A DNA stretch of 64,000 nt from Fusibacter ferrireducens. Lineage in GTDB: Bacteria > Bacillota > Clostridia > Peptostreptococcales > Acidaminobacteraceae. The notes under the pieces were generated by a model. The model did no database searches, was not told the DNA's origin, and saw only the letters and a program-made list of their open reading frames with translations. Below, in pieces: positions 26,675-37,271 of this stretch (position 1 is its first letter; the number at the start of each line of letters is the position of its first letter). Position numbers and translations under genes: made by a program. The stretch lies in the NCBI RefSeq assembly GCF_015352425.1, contig NZ_JADKNH010000009.1:124001-188000 (forward strand), written 5' to 3'.

Positions 26675-27832
26675 CTATTTTTGGTAAACGATTTCACCAT
26701 TTACAATGGTCATTTCAACTTTAGCTTGTAGGTCGAAAGGATGACGGTCCCAAATGACGATATCCGCATCTTTACCAGCCTCTAAGCTCCCTATACGATC
26801 CTGTACGCCCAGTACTTCTGCGGGGTTAACCGTAATACATTTAAGTGCTTCCATCTCGTCAAGGCCTGCTTTATGCGCCAATCCAGCACACATTGGAAGG
26901 TATTCAAGCGGTATAACTGGCGAATCTGTCATAATCGCAATTTTACACCCAGCTTCAACCATTGCTCTTGGCGTGTCAAATGTCTTATTGTTGAGTTCAA
27001 ATTTAGACTTGCTACCCAATGAAGGTCCAATAGTTGCAAAATAACCTTCTTTTGCAAGATGATCGGCAATTAAGTGACCCTCTGTACAATGTTCTAATGT
27101 GAGTTTCACACCAAATTCTTTTGCAATTCGAATAGACGTAAAGATGTCATCAGCTCTATGTGCATGTGCTTTAAGCGGTATTTCACCTCTAACCACAGGC
27201 AACATGGCTTCAAGTTTCATATCATACGCAGGCATTTTAGAAACATCATCTCCTGCAAATTTGATTTTTTTATCGTATTCAACTGCTTTTGCTAAAGTTT
27301 CCCTAAGTTTTGCTGCTGTTCCCATTCGAGTAGTTGGCGTGACCTTTTTTTCTGCATAAACGCGCTTAGGATTCTCACCAAAGGCACATTTCATGGCAAC
27401 CGAGGGATTCACTACCATGTCATCTATGCGATCACCATGCAGTTTAACCACTGCAAAAGTACCTCCAATGACATTTGCACTTCCAGGGCCTGTCGCTGCT
27501 GTAGTAACACCGCCTTTAATGGCATTTTCAAAAGCCTCATCTCTTGGATTAATTGAGTCAATTGCTCTCAGATGAGGTGTTACAGGATCTGTCATTTCAT
27601 TGCCATCAGCACCTTCAAATCCAATGCCTTCTTCCCACATACCAATGTGGCAATGAGCATCTATAAAGCCCGGAAACACTTTTTTGCCACTGGCATCCAC
27701 TACAGTTGCATCCAATGGCGCCACTAGATCGACACCGATTTCTTTGATTTTACCTGCTTCAATAAGAATACACCCATCAGCAATAATTTCACCAGCCATA
27801 GTGTATATTTCAGCATTTTTGATAAACAACAT
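26675..27832 (-). CDS. Metal-dependent amidohydrolase (imidazolonepropionase-like)
   Basis: 385 residues. Metal-site motifs of the amidohydrolase superfamily: FIDAHCHIG (H60, H62), KAHAHRADD, LEHCTEGH and MTDSPVIP, and the C-terminal composite beta domain with GSLEAGKDADIVIWD. Family members of this COG1228 type hydrolyse cyclic amides, N-acyl amino acids or dipeptides; the substrate is not determined by sequence. It is monocistronic, with GGGGG before the ATG. Confidence 0.85.
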   Translation of the reverse strand: MLFIKNAEIYTMAGEIIADGCILIEAGKIKEIGVDLVAPLDATVVDASGKKVFPGFIDAHCHIGMWEEGIGFEGADGNEMTDPVTPHLRAIDSINPRDEAFENAIKGGVTTAATGPGSANVIGGTFAVVKLHGDRIDDMVVNPSVAMKCAFGENPKRVYAEKKVTPTTRMGTAAKLRETLAKAVEYDKKIKFAGDDVSKMPAYDMKLEAMLPVVRGEIPLKAHAHRADDIFTSIRIAKEFGVKLTLEHCTEGHLIADHLAKEGYFATIGPSLGSKSKFELNNKTFDTPRAMVEAGCKIAIMTDSPVIPLEYLPMCAGLAHKAGLDEMEALKCITVNPAEVLGVQDRIGSLEAGKDADIVIWDRHPFDLQAKVEMTIVNGEIVYQK

Positions 27833-27967
27833 TGTCTTACCCCCTTATAAAAGATGAGAATGAATTATTTCGCCTTACTAAAGACTTGATTTTATTATAA
27901 CATTTTTTTAAATAATTCAAGTTATTTTTTTAATATGTCCTCAAAATATGCCAAACCTTTTTCAGAC

Positions 27968-30265
27968 CTAAAGATGTTCTTCTTGAATTTGTTTCATCGT
28001 AAGCGATATCTTGCCTCTATTATGATCCACATTTAAAATCTGTACTTTCACAGTATCCCCCACCGATAGAACTTGCATTGGATGCTTAATAAATTTGTCG
28101 CAAATTTCTGAGATGTGTACAAGACCATCCTGCTTGACGCCAATATCCACAAAAGCGCCAAAATCTACAACGTTTCTAACAGTACCATGAAGTACCATAC
28201 CCGGTCTTAAATCTTCCATTTTTAAAACATCACTTCTAAAAAGAGGCTTAGGCATGTCCTCTCTTGGATCACGACCTGGTTTTTTGAGTTCGTCGATGAT
28301 GTCTTTTAAGGTGAGTTCTCCAATGTCAAGTCTTTGAGACAGTTTCTTAAGACCATCACTGTAACGCATCATATGTTCTTTCTGAGGATCTATTTTGGGC
28401 TGTTTAAGTGCCTTTAATGCTTCAAAACCATTGCCTCTACTCTGAATATGTCCACTCAAAGGTTTTGTCTTAATTTCTCCCATGTCTGCGATTCGATCTT
28501 CGATCTCATGAAGCGATCCCTTTTTTAGATCTTCAAGCGATAAACCGAGTTCATCTATGAGTTTCATGGTCACTTCGTATGTCTCTGGATGCACTGCCGT
28601 ATTGTCCAGTGGATTTTTGCCTTTAGGAATTCTTAAGAAGCCCGCACATTGTTCATAAGCTTTATCGCCTAGGCGTTTTACTTTTAAAAGTTCTTTACGT
28701 TCGTTGAACTTGCCATTGTCATCTCTGTAAGCAACAATATTTTTAGCTAAAGTGCTGTTGATTCCCGATATATAATTGAGTAGAGAAGGTGTCGCTGTAT
28801 TTAAATCCACACCGACGCTGTTAACACAGTCTTCAACCACATTTGCAAGCTGTTCCTCAAGGCGCTTTTGATTGACATCATGTTGATACTGCCCCACGCC
28901 AATGCTCTTCGGATCGATTTTTACAAGCTCTGCAAGCGGATCTTGTAAGCGCCTTCCTATTGAAATCGCCCCTCTGATAGAAACATCTATATCTGGATAT
29001 TCTTCAGTTGCCAATTTCGAAGCTGAATAAACAGAAGCACCCGCTTCACTGACAATTGCATAGAAGACTTCTTCATCCATTTCACTGATCATATCGGCTA
29101 CGATTTTTTCTGTCTCCCTTGATGCAGTACCATTGCCGATTGAAATAATGTTGAGTTTGTATTTTTTGATTAGGCTTTTCATCTTAGCAACAGCTTCTTC
29201 GACTTTGTTAACAGGTGCGTTGGGATAAATCGTTGCATAGTCTAAAAGCTTACCGGTTTCGTCCAAGACTGCTAATTTACAACCCGTTCTAAAACTTGGA
29301 TCGATTGCAAGGACTCTCATGTCTTTAACAGGTGGCACTAATAAAAGTGATTTTGTGTTTTTACCAAAGACTTTGATTGCTTCTTCTTCAGCTTTTTCTG
29401 TGAGTATGTTTCGGATTTCTCTCTCAATTGAAGGCGCAATCAATCTCTTGTAGCCATCTTCTATGGCAGTGATCAGATATTTTGTCGTAGTTGCCTTTTC
29501 GTTCGTGATGGTCTTCTTTATAAGCGTCTCCAAGATTTGTTCATCTGGACTCTGAAGTTTTACTTTGAGTATTTTTTCTTTTTCGCCACGATTGATGGCA
29601 AGTACTCTATGATTTGCGATTTTGGAAACACCTTCAGAATAATCATAATACATTTCATATACGGATTCTTCATCCGCTTTCTGAGCAGTGACGGTTAACA
29701 AACCATGATTCAAATTCAAGTTTCTGATAAACTCTCGATGCTCAGGATCATCTGATATCCTTTCGGCAATGATGTCAAGTGCACCTTGAATGGCATCCTC
29801 CGTTGTGTTTACTTCTAGCGTTTCATCTATATATTTTTCTGCTTCTGCATTAAAATCCCCATCAATAAACGATTGTTCCCAAATCAAGTTCGCTAGAGGT
29901 TCTAGGCCTCTATCAATTGCTTTTGAGGCTCTTGTACTCTTCTTCTGTTTATACGGTCTATAGAGATCTTCTACTTTTTGTAATACAGTCGCTTTGATAA
30001 TAGCCTCTTTTAGCTCTTCAGTCATCTTGCCTTGCTCTTCAATGTTATGGATGACTTCCATTTTTCGTGCTTCTAAACTTCTTAAATATTTCAGCCGATC
30101 ATCAAAATCTCTTAAAACTTCATCACTGATCCCCCCTGTAGCCTCTTTACGATATCTTGCAATAAATGGAATGGTATTGCCTTCATCGATTAACGCCACA
30201 GTTGCTTCCACTTGTTTGATGGAAAGATTCAGTTCCTTTGCCAATTGTTTAATGATTAACTCCAT
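27968..30265 (-). CDS. tex: Tex family S1 RNA-binding protein
   Basis: 765 residues, slightly longer than typical. N-terminal Tex domain (IPFIARYRKEATGGISDEVL), a YqgF-like RNase H fold (LAIDPSFRTGCKLAVLDETG), helix-hairpin-helix segments (LNTATPSLLNYISGI; LLKVKRLGDKAYEQCAGFLR) and a C-terminal S1 domain (GMVLHGTVRNVVDFGAFVDI). Tex is a conserved transcription or RNA-associated factor. It starts 3 bases after the prfB stop, so the two are co-transcribed. Confidence 0.95.
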   Translation of the reverse strand: MELIIKQLAKELNLSIKQVEATVALIDEGNTIPFIARYRKEATGGISDEVLRDFDDRLKYLRSLEARKMEVIHNIEEQGKMTEELKEAIIKATVLQKVEDLYRPYKQKKSTRASKAIDRGLEPLANLIWEQSFIDGDFNAEAEKYIDETLEVNTTEDAIQGALDIIAERISDDPEHREFIRNLNLNHGLLTVTAQKADEESVYEMYYDYSEGVSKIANHRVLAINRGEKEKILKVKLQSPDEQILETLIKKTITNEKATTTKYLITAIEDGYKRLIAPSIEREIRNILTEKAEEEAIKVFGKNTKSLLLVPPVKDMRVLAIDPSFRTGCKLAVLDETGKLLDYATIYPNAPVNKVEEAVAKMKSLIKKYKLNIISIGNGTASRETEKIVADMISEMDEEVFYAIVSEAGASVYSASKLATEEYPDIDVSIRGAISIGRRLQDPLAELVKIDPKSIGVGQYQHDVNQKRLEEQLANVVEDCVNSVGVDLNTATPSLLNYISGINSTLAKNIVAYRDDNGKFNERKELLKVKRLGDKAYEQCAGFLRIPKGKNPLDNTAVHPETYEVTMKLIDELGLSLEDLKKGSLHEIEDRIADMGEIKTKPLSGHIQSRGNGFEALKALKQPKIDPQKEHMMRYSDGLKKLSQRLDIGELTLKDIIDELKKPGRDPREDMPKPLFRSDVLKMEDLRPGMVLHGTVRNVVDFGAFVDIGVKQDGLVHISEICDKFIKHPMQVLSVGDTVKVQILNVDHNRGKISLTMKQIQEEHL

Positions 30266-30268
30266 AAT

Positions 30269-31412
30269 TTACGCCTCTTCTCCATTTATTGTTTGATTCA
30301 TTGTTCGACTAATTGAATGCTCTTTTAAATAGCTATCAATAAACAAGTCTAAATCACCATCCATGACAGCCTGTATATTACCCATCTCAGCACCCGTGCG
30401 ATGATCTTTCACCATGTTGTAAGGATGGAACACATAGGATCTAATCTGACTGCCCCATGTGATCTGCGAATAATCCCCTGCTAAATCTTCTATGCGCTCT
30501 TTATTCTCACGTTCTTTGAGCTCAATGAGTTTCCCCATTAACATTTTCATAGCCGTCGCTCTATTGGAAATTTGAGAGCGCTCATTTTGACATTGTACGA
30601 TTACACCTGTTGGTATATGTGTAATTCGAACGGCAGAATCCGTGGTGTTGACATGCTGTCCACCAGCACCAGATGCACGATAGGTATCTATTTTTAGGTC
30701 TGAGGGATCAATATCAATTTCATATGAATCATCTATCTCAGGCATCACATCTACTGAAGTAAAAGAGGTATGTCTTTTTCCAGAGGAATCAAACGGCGAT
30801 ATTCTAACAATTCTGTGAACCCCTTTTTCGGATTTTAAGAAGCCATAAGCATTGAGGCCTTCTATTAGCAATGTGGCACTTTTTATACCTGCCACGGTTT
30901 CATTTTGTAGATCTAGAACTTTGACAGAGTAGCCTTTTTTATCTGCATAGCGCTTATACATCCGTAAGAGCATCTCCGCCCAGTCCATGGCATCTGTGCC
31001 TCCAGAACCGGCATGTATGGATAAAATAGCGTTATTTGCATCAAATTCACCCGTAAGCAATGTCTCAAGCGTCATTTTTTCACACATTGCTGAAAGTTTG
31101 TTAAATGAAGCTTCTACCTCAGGTTCCAAACTATCGTCCTGCTCGTCAATGGCCATGTCACAGAGCATTTCCAATTCTTCAATTTGACCAAAAAGATCTT
31201 CGAATTTATCAATTCGATCTTTCAATGCCTTTTGAAGTTTGAGTTTACCTTGTGCTTTTTCAGTGTCAGACCAAAAATCTGGAGCAGACATCTCATATTC
31301 TAATTCTTCAATTCTAAGCTTCACTCTGACTAAGTCAAAGTGACACCTCGAGCTCAGCGGCGTCCGCTTTTAATGTTTTGATCTCCCTTTGGTACTTTTC
31401 TAGTTGAATCAA
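30269..31412 (-). CDS. prfB: Peptide chain release factor 2 with programmed +1 frameshift
   Basis: RF2 releases peptides at UAA and UGA. The gene starts at TTG 31412, six bases after GGAGG; 25 codons lead to an in-frame TGA at 31335-31337 in the context CTT-TGA-C, preceded by the Shine-Dalgarno-like GAGGTG at the classic distance. A +1 shift joins it to the 30269-31334 frame, giving about 380 residues. The RF2 marks are present: SPF (RISPFDSSGK) for stop recognition and SGAGGQHVN for peptide release. The frameshift is autoregulatory in known RF2 genes. secA lies upstream, tex downstream. Confidence 0.97.
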
Positions 31413-31443
31413 TGTGAACCTCCTTGGTTTAATGGGGTTAATG

Positions 31444-31516
31444 CATGTATAAGTGATTGCTTCAAGCAAGAGTCCTCGCTGCGCTGTGGATTGCTTGCCG
31501 CAACCACTTATACATG
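31444..31516 (-). repeat. Long-stem element, copy 2 of the TCC-RCA...GA-GGA family
   Basis: On the minus strand CATGTATAAGTGGTTGC pairs with GCAATCACTTATACATG (17 bp, one mismatch or wobble); an inner AAGCAA/TTGCTT stem encloses TCC-ACAGCGCAGCGA-GGA. It lies 30 bases before the prfB start, in the transcribed orientation, so it may be part of the prfB leader. There is no T-run. Confidence 0.7.
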
Positions 31517-31529
31517 TAGTTTATCCTTT

Positions 31530-31615
31530 TTAAATTTAACTCGGTAAATATATGACTGCGGATTGCTTTTTTGTGAGTGCATAGAGGCTTTAATGGTCAT
31601 TAAATTTAACTCGGT
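31530..31615. repeat. 16-bp direct repeat between two long-stem elements
   Basis: TTAAATTTAACTCGGT occurs at 31530-31545 and again at 31600-31615, 54 bases apart. The pair lies between copies 2 and 3 of the long-stem family, in the 367-base gap between secA and prfB, which holds no gene. Confidence 0.55.
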
Positions 31616-31649
31616 TAAATGTAATTTCATTTGTGGCTTTATGACACAT

Positions 31650-31727
31650 AAAAGAGGTGTGCATCGCCTTGGTTATTCCGCAAAGAAGTGAGGAATGGAA
31701 CCGAAGGATATGATAGACACCTCTTTC
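31650..31727 (+). repeat. Long-stem element, copy 3 of the TCC-RCA...GA-GGA family
   Basis: Outer arms AAAGAGGTGT and ACACCTCTTT; inner CCTTGGTT/AACCGAAGG; core TCC-GCAAAGAAGTGA-GGA. It lies 52 bases after the secA stop, with the core on the strand opposite to secA. On the minus strand it ends in TTTT, so it may also end secA transcription. Confidence 0.6.
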
Positions 31728-31779
31728 AAATATTTATTCTAAATATGTTGTTGCCCTTTTTATTTATGATTGTGCTTGT

Positions 31780-34509
31780 CTACTCGTTTAAGCCGTGGCA
31801 TTTTTTGTACTTTTTACCACTGCCACATGGACAGGGTTCATTTCTGCCGATTTTTTTATCGGCCTTAAATGGCTTGGCAATTTGCGTCTCTGAGCCACCA
31901 GATGTCCCTGTGATAATGGCCACTTGTTTTCTTTCGGTGTCCGTTTTAAGCGTTGCATGGAATAGCGTTTTAATGGTTTCTTGCTGAATGCTTGCAATCA
32001 TTTCTTCAAACATATCAAAGCCTTCCATTTTATATGCGATAACTGGATCTTGCTGCCCAATTGCTCTTAAACTGATACCCTGTTTTAACTGATCCATTGC
32101 ATCAATGTGATCAATCCAATGCATGTCAACAACTCTTAGTAAAACAGCTCTTTCCACTTCTCTCATTCGATCCGCTTCAATTTCAATTTCTTTTGCAGCA
32201 TAGAGTTCTTTTGCTTTGGCAAAGAGTATTTCTTTTAAAGTTTCAAGGGTGAGCTCTTCAACATTTTGAAATTCGATTGCACCCTGTGGTAAGAAAATAC
32301 TATGCAAATTGGTTAATAATCCATCCAAATCCCATTCCTCAGGGTACTTATAGCCTTCTGTGTACATTGGAATGGTTCTATCTAATAATTTCTCAATCAT
32401 TGAAATGATATTGTCTCTAATGTTTTCACCATGTAAAACTTTGTTGCGCTCACCATAGATGATTTCTCTTTGCTTGTTCATAACATCATCATATTGTAAA
32501 ACGTGTTTACGCACACCGAAGTTTCTGCCCTCCACTTTCTTTTGAGCATTTTCAATGGCTTTTGTGAGCATTTTATTTTCAAGTTGCATATCTTCTTCAA
32601 GACCTAAAGTCTCAACGATCTGCTTCGCACGATCACTTACGAAGAGTCTCATGAGATCATCTTCAAAAGAAATATAAAATTGAGAAGAACCTGGGTCCCC
32701 TTGTCGTCCTGAACGCCCTCTTAACTGATTATCAATCCTTCTGGATTCATGTCTTTCAGTACCGATAATGTGCAGGCCGCCCACTTCTTTGACTTTTTTA
32801 GCCTCTTCATCTGTAGTCACTTTGTATTCTGCGTAGAGCTTATTGTAGATCTCTCTAGCCTCTAAAATTTCTGGATCAGTTGTGACAATTGGACTTGAAG
32901 CCATGTTGATCACATGATCTGATAAGCCTTTTTTAAGCATATCCTTTTTAGCCATGAATTCAGGGTTGCCACCGAGCACGATATCCGTTCCACGGCCTGC
33001 CATATTCGTGGCAATGGTAAGGGCACCAAATCGGCCAGCTTGAGCGACGATTTCTGCCTCACGATCATGCTGTTTTGCATTGAGCACTTCATGTTTAATG
33101 CCTTTTTTCTTTAAAAGGCTACTGATGTATTCAGAAGTTTCAATACTAATTGTACCCACGAGCATAGGTTGCCCTTTGGCATGTCTCTCTTCAATATCCT
33201 TGAGGACCGCGCCGAACTTGCCCGCAAAGTTCTTATAAATGCCATCTTCGAGATCAACTCTTGCAATTGGCTTATTCGTTGGAATGACAACAACATCCAT
33301 GTTGTAAATATGTCTGAATTCGTCTTCTTCTGTTTTAGCTGTACCTGTCATACCAGCAAGTTTTTTATACATTCTAAAATAATTTTGCAGCGTGATTGTT
33401 GCAAGGGTTTGAGATTCTTTACGAACTTCTATGCCCTCTTTGGCTTCAATCGCTTGATGCAAACCATTGGAATATCTTCTACCATACATTAAACGTCCAG
33501 TAAATTCGTCAACGATGATTACTTCACCATCTTTTACGATATAATCCACATCTTTTCTCATTAAAAATCTCGCTCGAATCGCTTGATTAATATGATGTGA
33601 AAGCTCAAGATTTTCTGGATCACTTAAGTTTTCCACCTTAAAATAATTTTCTGCTTTTTTAACACCGTTTCTTTCGGCACTACCCTCTTCTTCTTCGCCA
33701 TATTTATCCACGACAAGACCATCTGTAAGGGCAATCGATTTGGCTTTTTCATCAATATTGACATCGGTTTCCTTATTGAGACCTGCGGCAAAGTGATCTG
33801 CAATTTGATAGAGGTCTGTGGATTTTTCACTTTCGCCAGAGATGATCAAAGGCGTTCTCGCCTCATCGACGAGAATACTATCTACCTCATCTACTATGGC
33901 ATAGTTGAGCGGCAACTGAACAAGTCGTTCCTGCCTCATCACCATGTTGTCCCTTAGATAATCAAATCCAAATTCATTGTTCGTTCCATAAGTAATGTCT
34001 GCACGATATGCCGCGTTTCGCGCTTCACCTTCAACACCATGAATGACACACCCCACTGTCATGCCTAAAAACTCATAGAGCCTGCCCATCCACTCTTTAT
34101 CCCTGTAGGCTAAGTAATCGTTCACTGTCACCACGTGGACGCCTTTGCCTTCAAGTGCATTGAGGTATACAGGTAGCGTTGCTGTGAGCGTTTTACCTTC
34201 ACCAGTCTTCATCTCTGCAATACGGCCTTGATGGAGCACGATCCCACCTATGAGCTGCGATCTGAATGCTCTTACGCCAAGCACTCTTTTACCGGCTTCT
34301 CTTACCACAGCAAATGCTTCTGTTAATAAATCATCTAAAGTTTCACCTTTATCAAGTCTTTCTCTAAAAATTGCGGTTTGTTGTTTTAAAGCTTCATCAG
34401 TCATTTCTTCAAATTTCGGTTCAAAGGCTTCAATCTCATCTACGATCTTACTGAGTTTCTTTACTTCTTTTTCATTGAGATCACCAAATATCAATTTCAT
34501 TATATTCAT
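31780..34509 (-). CDS. secA: Preprotein translocase ATPase SecA
   Basis: 909 residues. It drives protein export through SecYEG. Seen: [20 protein letters not shown] (Walker A), [20 protein letters not shown] (DEAD-like box), [37 protein letters not shown] and the C-terminal zinc motif [18 protein letters not shown]. The tail is complete, so SecB/ribosome-type binding is possible. It lies downstream of hpf as in B. subtilis and upstream of prfB. AAAGGAAG precedes the first ATG; the second ATG is three codons later. Confidence 0.98.
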   Translation of the reverse strand: MNIMKLIFGDLNEKEVKKLSKIVDEIEAFEPKFEEMTDEALKQQTAIFRERLDKGETLDDLLTEAFAVVREAGKRVLGVRAFRSQLIGGIVLHQGRIAEMKTGEGKTLTATLPVYLNALEGKGVHVVTVNDYLAYRDKEWMGRLYEFLGMTVGCVIHGVEGEARNAAYRADITYGTNNEFGFDYLRDNMVMRQERLVQLPLNYAIVDEVDSILVDEARTPLIISGESEKSTDLYQIADHFAAGLNKETDVNIDEKAKSIALTDGLVVDKYGEEEEGSAERNGVKKAENYFKVENLSDPENLELSHHINQAIRARFLMRKDVDYIVKDGEVIIVDEFTGRLMYGRRYSNGLHQAIEAKEGIEVRKESQTLATITLQNYFRMYKKLAGMTGTAKTEEDEFRHIYNMDVVVIPTNKPIARVDLEDGIYKNFAGKFGAVLKDIEERHAKGQPMLVGTISIETSEYISSLLKKKGIKHEVLNAKQHDREAEIVAQAGRFGALTIATNMAGRGTDIVLGGNPEFMAKKDMLKKGLSDHVINMASSPIVTTDPEILEAREIYNKLYAEYKVTTDEEAKKVKEVGGLHIIGTERHESRRIDNQLRGRSGRQGDPGSSQFYISFEDDLMRLFVSDRAKQIVETLGLEEDMQLENKMLTKAIENAQKKVEGRNFGVRKHVLQYDDVMNKQREIIYGERNKVLHGENIRDNIISMIEKLLDRTIPMYTEGYKYPEEWDLDGLLTNLHSIFLPQGAIEFQNVEELTLETLKEILFAKAKELYAAKEIEIEADRMREVERAVLLRVVDMHWIDHIDAMDQLKQGISLRAIGQQDPVIAYKMEGFDMFEEMIASIQQETIKTLFHATLKTDTERKQVAIITGTSGGSETQIAKPFKADKKIGRNEPCPCGSGKKYKKCHGLNE

Positions 34510-34612
34510 GCTTTTTTACTTCCTTTCGCCAACCTATTCAGACGTCTATTATATCATATTATTCATTGTGAAGATTCAAACAATTTGTTAAAAGAGTGTT
34601 GCAATTTTAGAT

Positions 34613-35212
34613 TTATCGACGTTTTCGGCTTTTATAAGAAAAATTCACCATCGTCCCTCTGAGCTTGGATACATGGTAATGCATTTCTTCTTGAATCAAG
34701 AGAACAATGCCAAGTGAGATAAGGATATCTCCTAGACTCAATATGCGGTTAAGTGGATAAGATTCTGGAAGCAAAACGTGCTTTCCAAATATGACATTGA
34801 GTATGCTTTCACTTGATACTGCTATATAGTTGATGATGTCACCTTGGTTGACACTATTTGAAAAGGTATCTAGCCCTACTGCAGTTGCTTGACTATACAC
34901 AATAGGCATTTGAAAGTGATTAACCCCCATAATCAGAATGTTAAAAAGAGTTCCCAGAAGTATTAACTTCATCCCTCTTTTTTCAAAGTTCATCAGTAAA
35001 ATCAATGTGCATACAACAATAGCTAAAAAGGGATACAGATTTTCATTACTCAGATGAAAGTCGAAAATCATCGAAAAGTATGGCATCAAAAATAGAACAA
35101 AGGCAATTGGCATGAAAAACCAACCTTTAAATTTGGCGTTTATAAAATTTTGCAAGCTGCCATTTCTTATAAAGCCTATAAAAAGTCCCAATAAAATAGC
35201 CTCTAAATACAT
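34613..35212 (-). CDS. DUF5317-type membrane protein
   Basis: 199 residues with about five hydrophobic segments (2-18, 29-50, 60-75, 80-97 and 160-175). The block VYSQATAVGLDTFSNSVNQG, then ILSLGDILISLGIVLLIQEEM matches the DUF5317 pattern as I know it. Function unknown. It ends about 100 bases upstream of secA and has its own short gap, so operon membership is unclear. Confidence 0.7.
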   Translation of the reverse strand: MYLEAILLGLFIGFIRNGSLQNFINAKFKGWFFMPIAFVLFLMPYFSMIFDFHLSNENLYPFLAIVVCTLILLMNFEKRGMKLILLGTLFNILIMGVNHFQMPIVYSQATAVGLDTFSNSVNQGDIINYIAVSSESILNVIFGKHVLLPESYPLNRILSLGDILISLGIVLLIQEEMHYHVSKLRGTMVNFSYKSRKRR

Positions 35213-35343
35213 GCTTGTCTACTCCTCTCTAGCGGTTTTCAGATTTATGTTCATTACAGTATCAAAGACTCATTTCGCACGAGCCGTAGGGCATATAATC
35301 TATCACGTACTTTTCATAATCACATCATATGCCTAATAGCTGT

Positions 35344-35910
35344 TCATCGTTTGGATTTTGACACTCTAACTTGCCATTCATCTTTTGTAATTCTATAGTC
35401 ATAGCGATCGTGGAGATTGCCCTCTAATATCATGTGTTTTACCAGATGTGATTCTTGGACCATGCCAGCCTTTTCCATCACTCGAATAGACGCTCTATTG
35501 TCGGCAACACATCCCGCACATATTTTAACAATATTCTGCGTTTCAAACATATAATCTATTATCATTTTAACCGCCTCGGTGACATAGCCCATGCCCCAAT
35601 ACTGTGGCAAAATAAAGTAACCTAGATTGACGACATTGCCCTCTATTGCTTCCAACAAAATCGTGTAACCAATTTCACCGATATAAGTATTCGTCGCCTT
35701 TTCTTCAAGCGCAAAAAAATATTTCTGCCTGTGGATCAACTTGGATTCTAAAATGGCATCATATAAAGTTTTATAGGAATCATCTAAGGAATTCGACCTG
35801 ATTTCAGGCATATAAGTCATGACCTTATTATTCGTCAACAATAAATGAAGCGATCTAAAATCGCTTTCTCTATATTCACGTATTCGGATGCGTTCATTTT
35901 CTAATTTCAT
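35344..35910 (-). CDS. RimJ/RimL-type GNAT acetyltransferase
   Basis: 188 residues. Starts MKLENERIRIREYRESDFRS, typical of the RimJ/RimL branch; acetyl-CoA motif region LGYFILPQYWGMGYVTEAVK and VADNRASIRVMEKAGM. Substrate unknown; members acetylate ribosomal protein N-termini, peptides or antibiotics. GGGGGACG precedes the ATG. It is probably monocistronic. Confidence 0.85.
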   Translation of the reverse strand: MKLENERIRIREYRESDFRSLHLLLTNNKVMTYMPEIRSNSLDDSYKTLYDAILESKLIHRQKYFFALEEKATNTYIGEIGYTILLEAIEGNVVNLGYFILPQYWGMGYVTEAVKMIIDYMFETQNIVKICAGCVADNRASIRVMEKAGMVQESHLVKHMILEGNLHDRYDYRITKDEWQVRVSKSKR

Positions 35911-36017
35911 ATGTGCGTCCCCCTACTCTGAGCATTCTTATTTTATTATAACATACAGGTCTTTTTTGTCTATTATTCAAAATGACCTTCGTGTAAATCC
36001 AGAGGTTTTCTTTATAC

Positions 36018-36048
36018 AAAAATTAAAGGACCTCCTAAGAGGTCCTTA
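36018..36048 (-). terminator. hpf terminator
   Basis: Minus-strand AAGGACCTC-TTAG-GAGGTCCTT hairpin followed by TAATTTTTG, 30 bases after the hpf stop. Confidence 0.85.
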
Positions 36049-36077
36049 ATTATGATTTATTCCAATATATTTTCCTA

Positions 36078-36608
36078 TTAAAGATACGGTTCAATGAGTC
36101 CAAAGTCACCGTCTTTTCTCTTATAAACCACATTAACTTCTTCTGTTTCACCATTTAAAAATACGAAGAAATCATGTCCTAAAAGATCCATCTGTAAAAC
36201 AGCTTCCTCTGGATGCATCGGTTTAATTGCAAATCGTTTAGTCTTAACAATAGCGGCTTCGTCAGCTTTATCTTCCAAATCCGGTATCGCTTCAAATTTT
36301 ATGGATTCGTGTCCATGGAATTTTTTTTCAATTTTAGTTTTATGTTTTTTCATTTGTTTCGCAATCTTGTCAATTGCATCATCAATGGATTGATACATAT
36401 CTTCAGTTGTGCCTTCTGCTCTAAAGAATGAACCACTTTTAAGTGGGATTGTGACTTCTACAATATGATTATTCTTTTGAGTGCTAAAAGTAGCGTGCGC
36501 CTCGACATCACTTCTAAAGTACTTGTCGAATTTGCTTAGTTTTTTTTCTACTTGGTCTCTTATTGCTTCTGTGATTACTAAATTTCTTCCTGTCACGATT
36601 ACTTTCAT
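36078..36608 (-). CDS. hpf: Long-form ribosome hibernation promoting factor
   Basis: 176 residues. N-terminal HPF/RaiA domain (MKVIVTGRNLVITEAIRDQV; basic KQMKKHKTKIEKKF helix) and a C-terminal dimerisation domain (KPMHPEEAVLQMDLLGHDFF, then FLNGETEEVNVVYKRKDGDF). The long form makes 100S ribosome dimers in stationary phase. AAAGGGG precedes the ATG. Its place between the flagellar genes and secA is the B. subtilis order (yvyD). Confidence 0.96.
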   Translation of the reverse strand: MKVIVTGRNLVITEAIRDQVEKKLSKFDKYFRSDVEAHATFSTQKNNHIVEVTIPLKSGSFFRAEGTTEDMYQSIDDAIDKIAKQMKKHKTKIEKKFHGHESIKFEAIPDLEDKADEAAIVKTKRFAIKPMHPEEAVLQMDLLGHDFFVFLNGETEEVNVVYKRKDGDFGLIEPYL

Positions 36609-36675
36609 ATACTCAGCCCCTTTATAAAATTGATATAGATATTATACCCAACCTTCTATTTTGAAAACAATAATC

Positions 36676-37122
36676 TTATTCTTTTTTTGATTTTGATATG
36701 TGCTGATTTAAGCGATATCGATCCAGATTGAGTCTATTTTTTTCCTGTTTTAAGAGGTTTACTTCAATTTGATTAATCAATGTGCTTTGAATTTTTAAAT
36801 GTTCCTCTAAAGAGAGGATCTCCGCAACATCTTGCTTTATCTTTTTAAATCCCTTAAGTAAGGATTTATCAATAGATTCAAGGGTCGATACGCCTTCTGT
36901 CTCTAAGAGTTTTTGATAGTTCCTTAAAAATAAAATATCCAGATTGAAACAGTCCTTTTCCATCTGATGACATTTTAAAATGTGCTCTTTCATAAGATTC
37001 ACATCATAATCTGTCTCTGAGCACTCTAGAACTTCAAGTTGTAGCCTCAGCAATTTTCGGATCAAAACTCTTTTTTCTTCGATTACTGTTTCCAATTGCT
37101 CTATGCCTTTAAAATCATTCAT
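36676..37122 (-). CDS. Hypothetical coiled-coil protein beside the flagellar genes
   Basis: 148 residues, strongly helical and charged, no membrane segment. Heptad-like stretches at about 5-35 (LETVIEEKRVLIRKLLRL) and 95-140 (ILSLEEHLKIQSTLINQIEV). Length and composition resemble flagellar export chaperones of the FlgN/FliT kind, but I cannot claim homology. It lies after the terminator that closes the flaG-fliD-fliT-fliS-yjfB operon and before hpf. GGAGAACC precedes the ATG. Confidence 0.6.
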   Translation of the reverse strand: MNDFKGIEQLETVIEEKRVLIRKLLRLQLEVLECSETDYDVNLMKEHILKCHQMEKDCFNLDILFLRNYQKLLETEGVSTLESIDKSLLKGFKKIKQDVAEILSLEEHLKIQSTLINQIEVNLLKQEKNRLNLDRYRLNQHISKSKKE

Positions 37123-37196
37123 CAGGGTTCTCCAAAGGTTAAGGTATACACTATTATATCATTCAAAGGTCGATTATGAAATCAAATTTGCAAACC

Positions 37197-37236
37197 AAAA
37201 AGCCCCCTCATTATAAATTTTAAATGGGAGACTTTC
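37197..37236 (-). terminator. Terminator of the flaG-fliD-fliS-yjfB operon
   Basis: Minus-strand GTCTCCCATT pairs with AATGAGGGGGC using G-T wobbles, followed by TTTTT, about 40 bases after the yjfB stop. Confidence 0.65.
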
Positions 37237-37271
37237 CAAGTATTTAAATATAGATTTCAATTTACATTCAT

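Noticed and set aside
35290-35333. Inverted repeat GGCATAT/ATATGCC between the GNAT and DUF5317 genes
   Set aside because: Only seven bases pair perfectly and no T-run follows; too weak to call a terminator or a family member.
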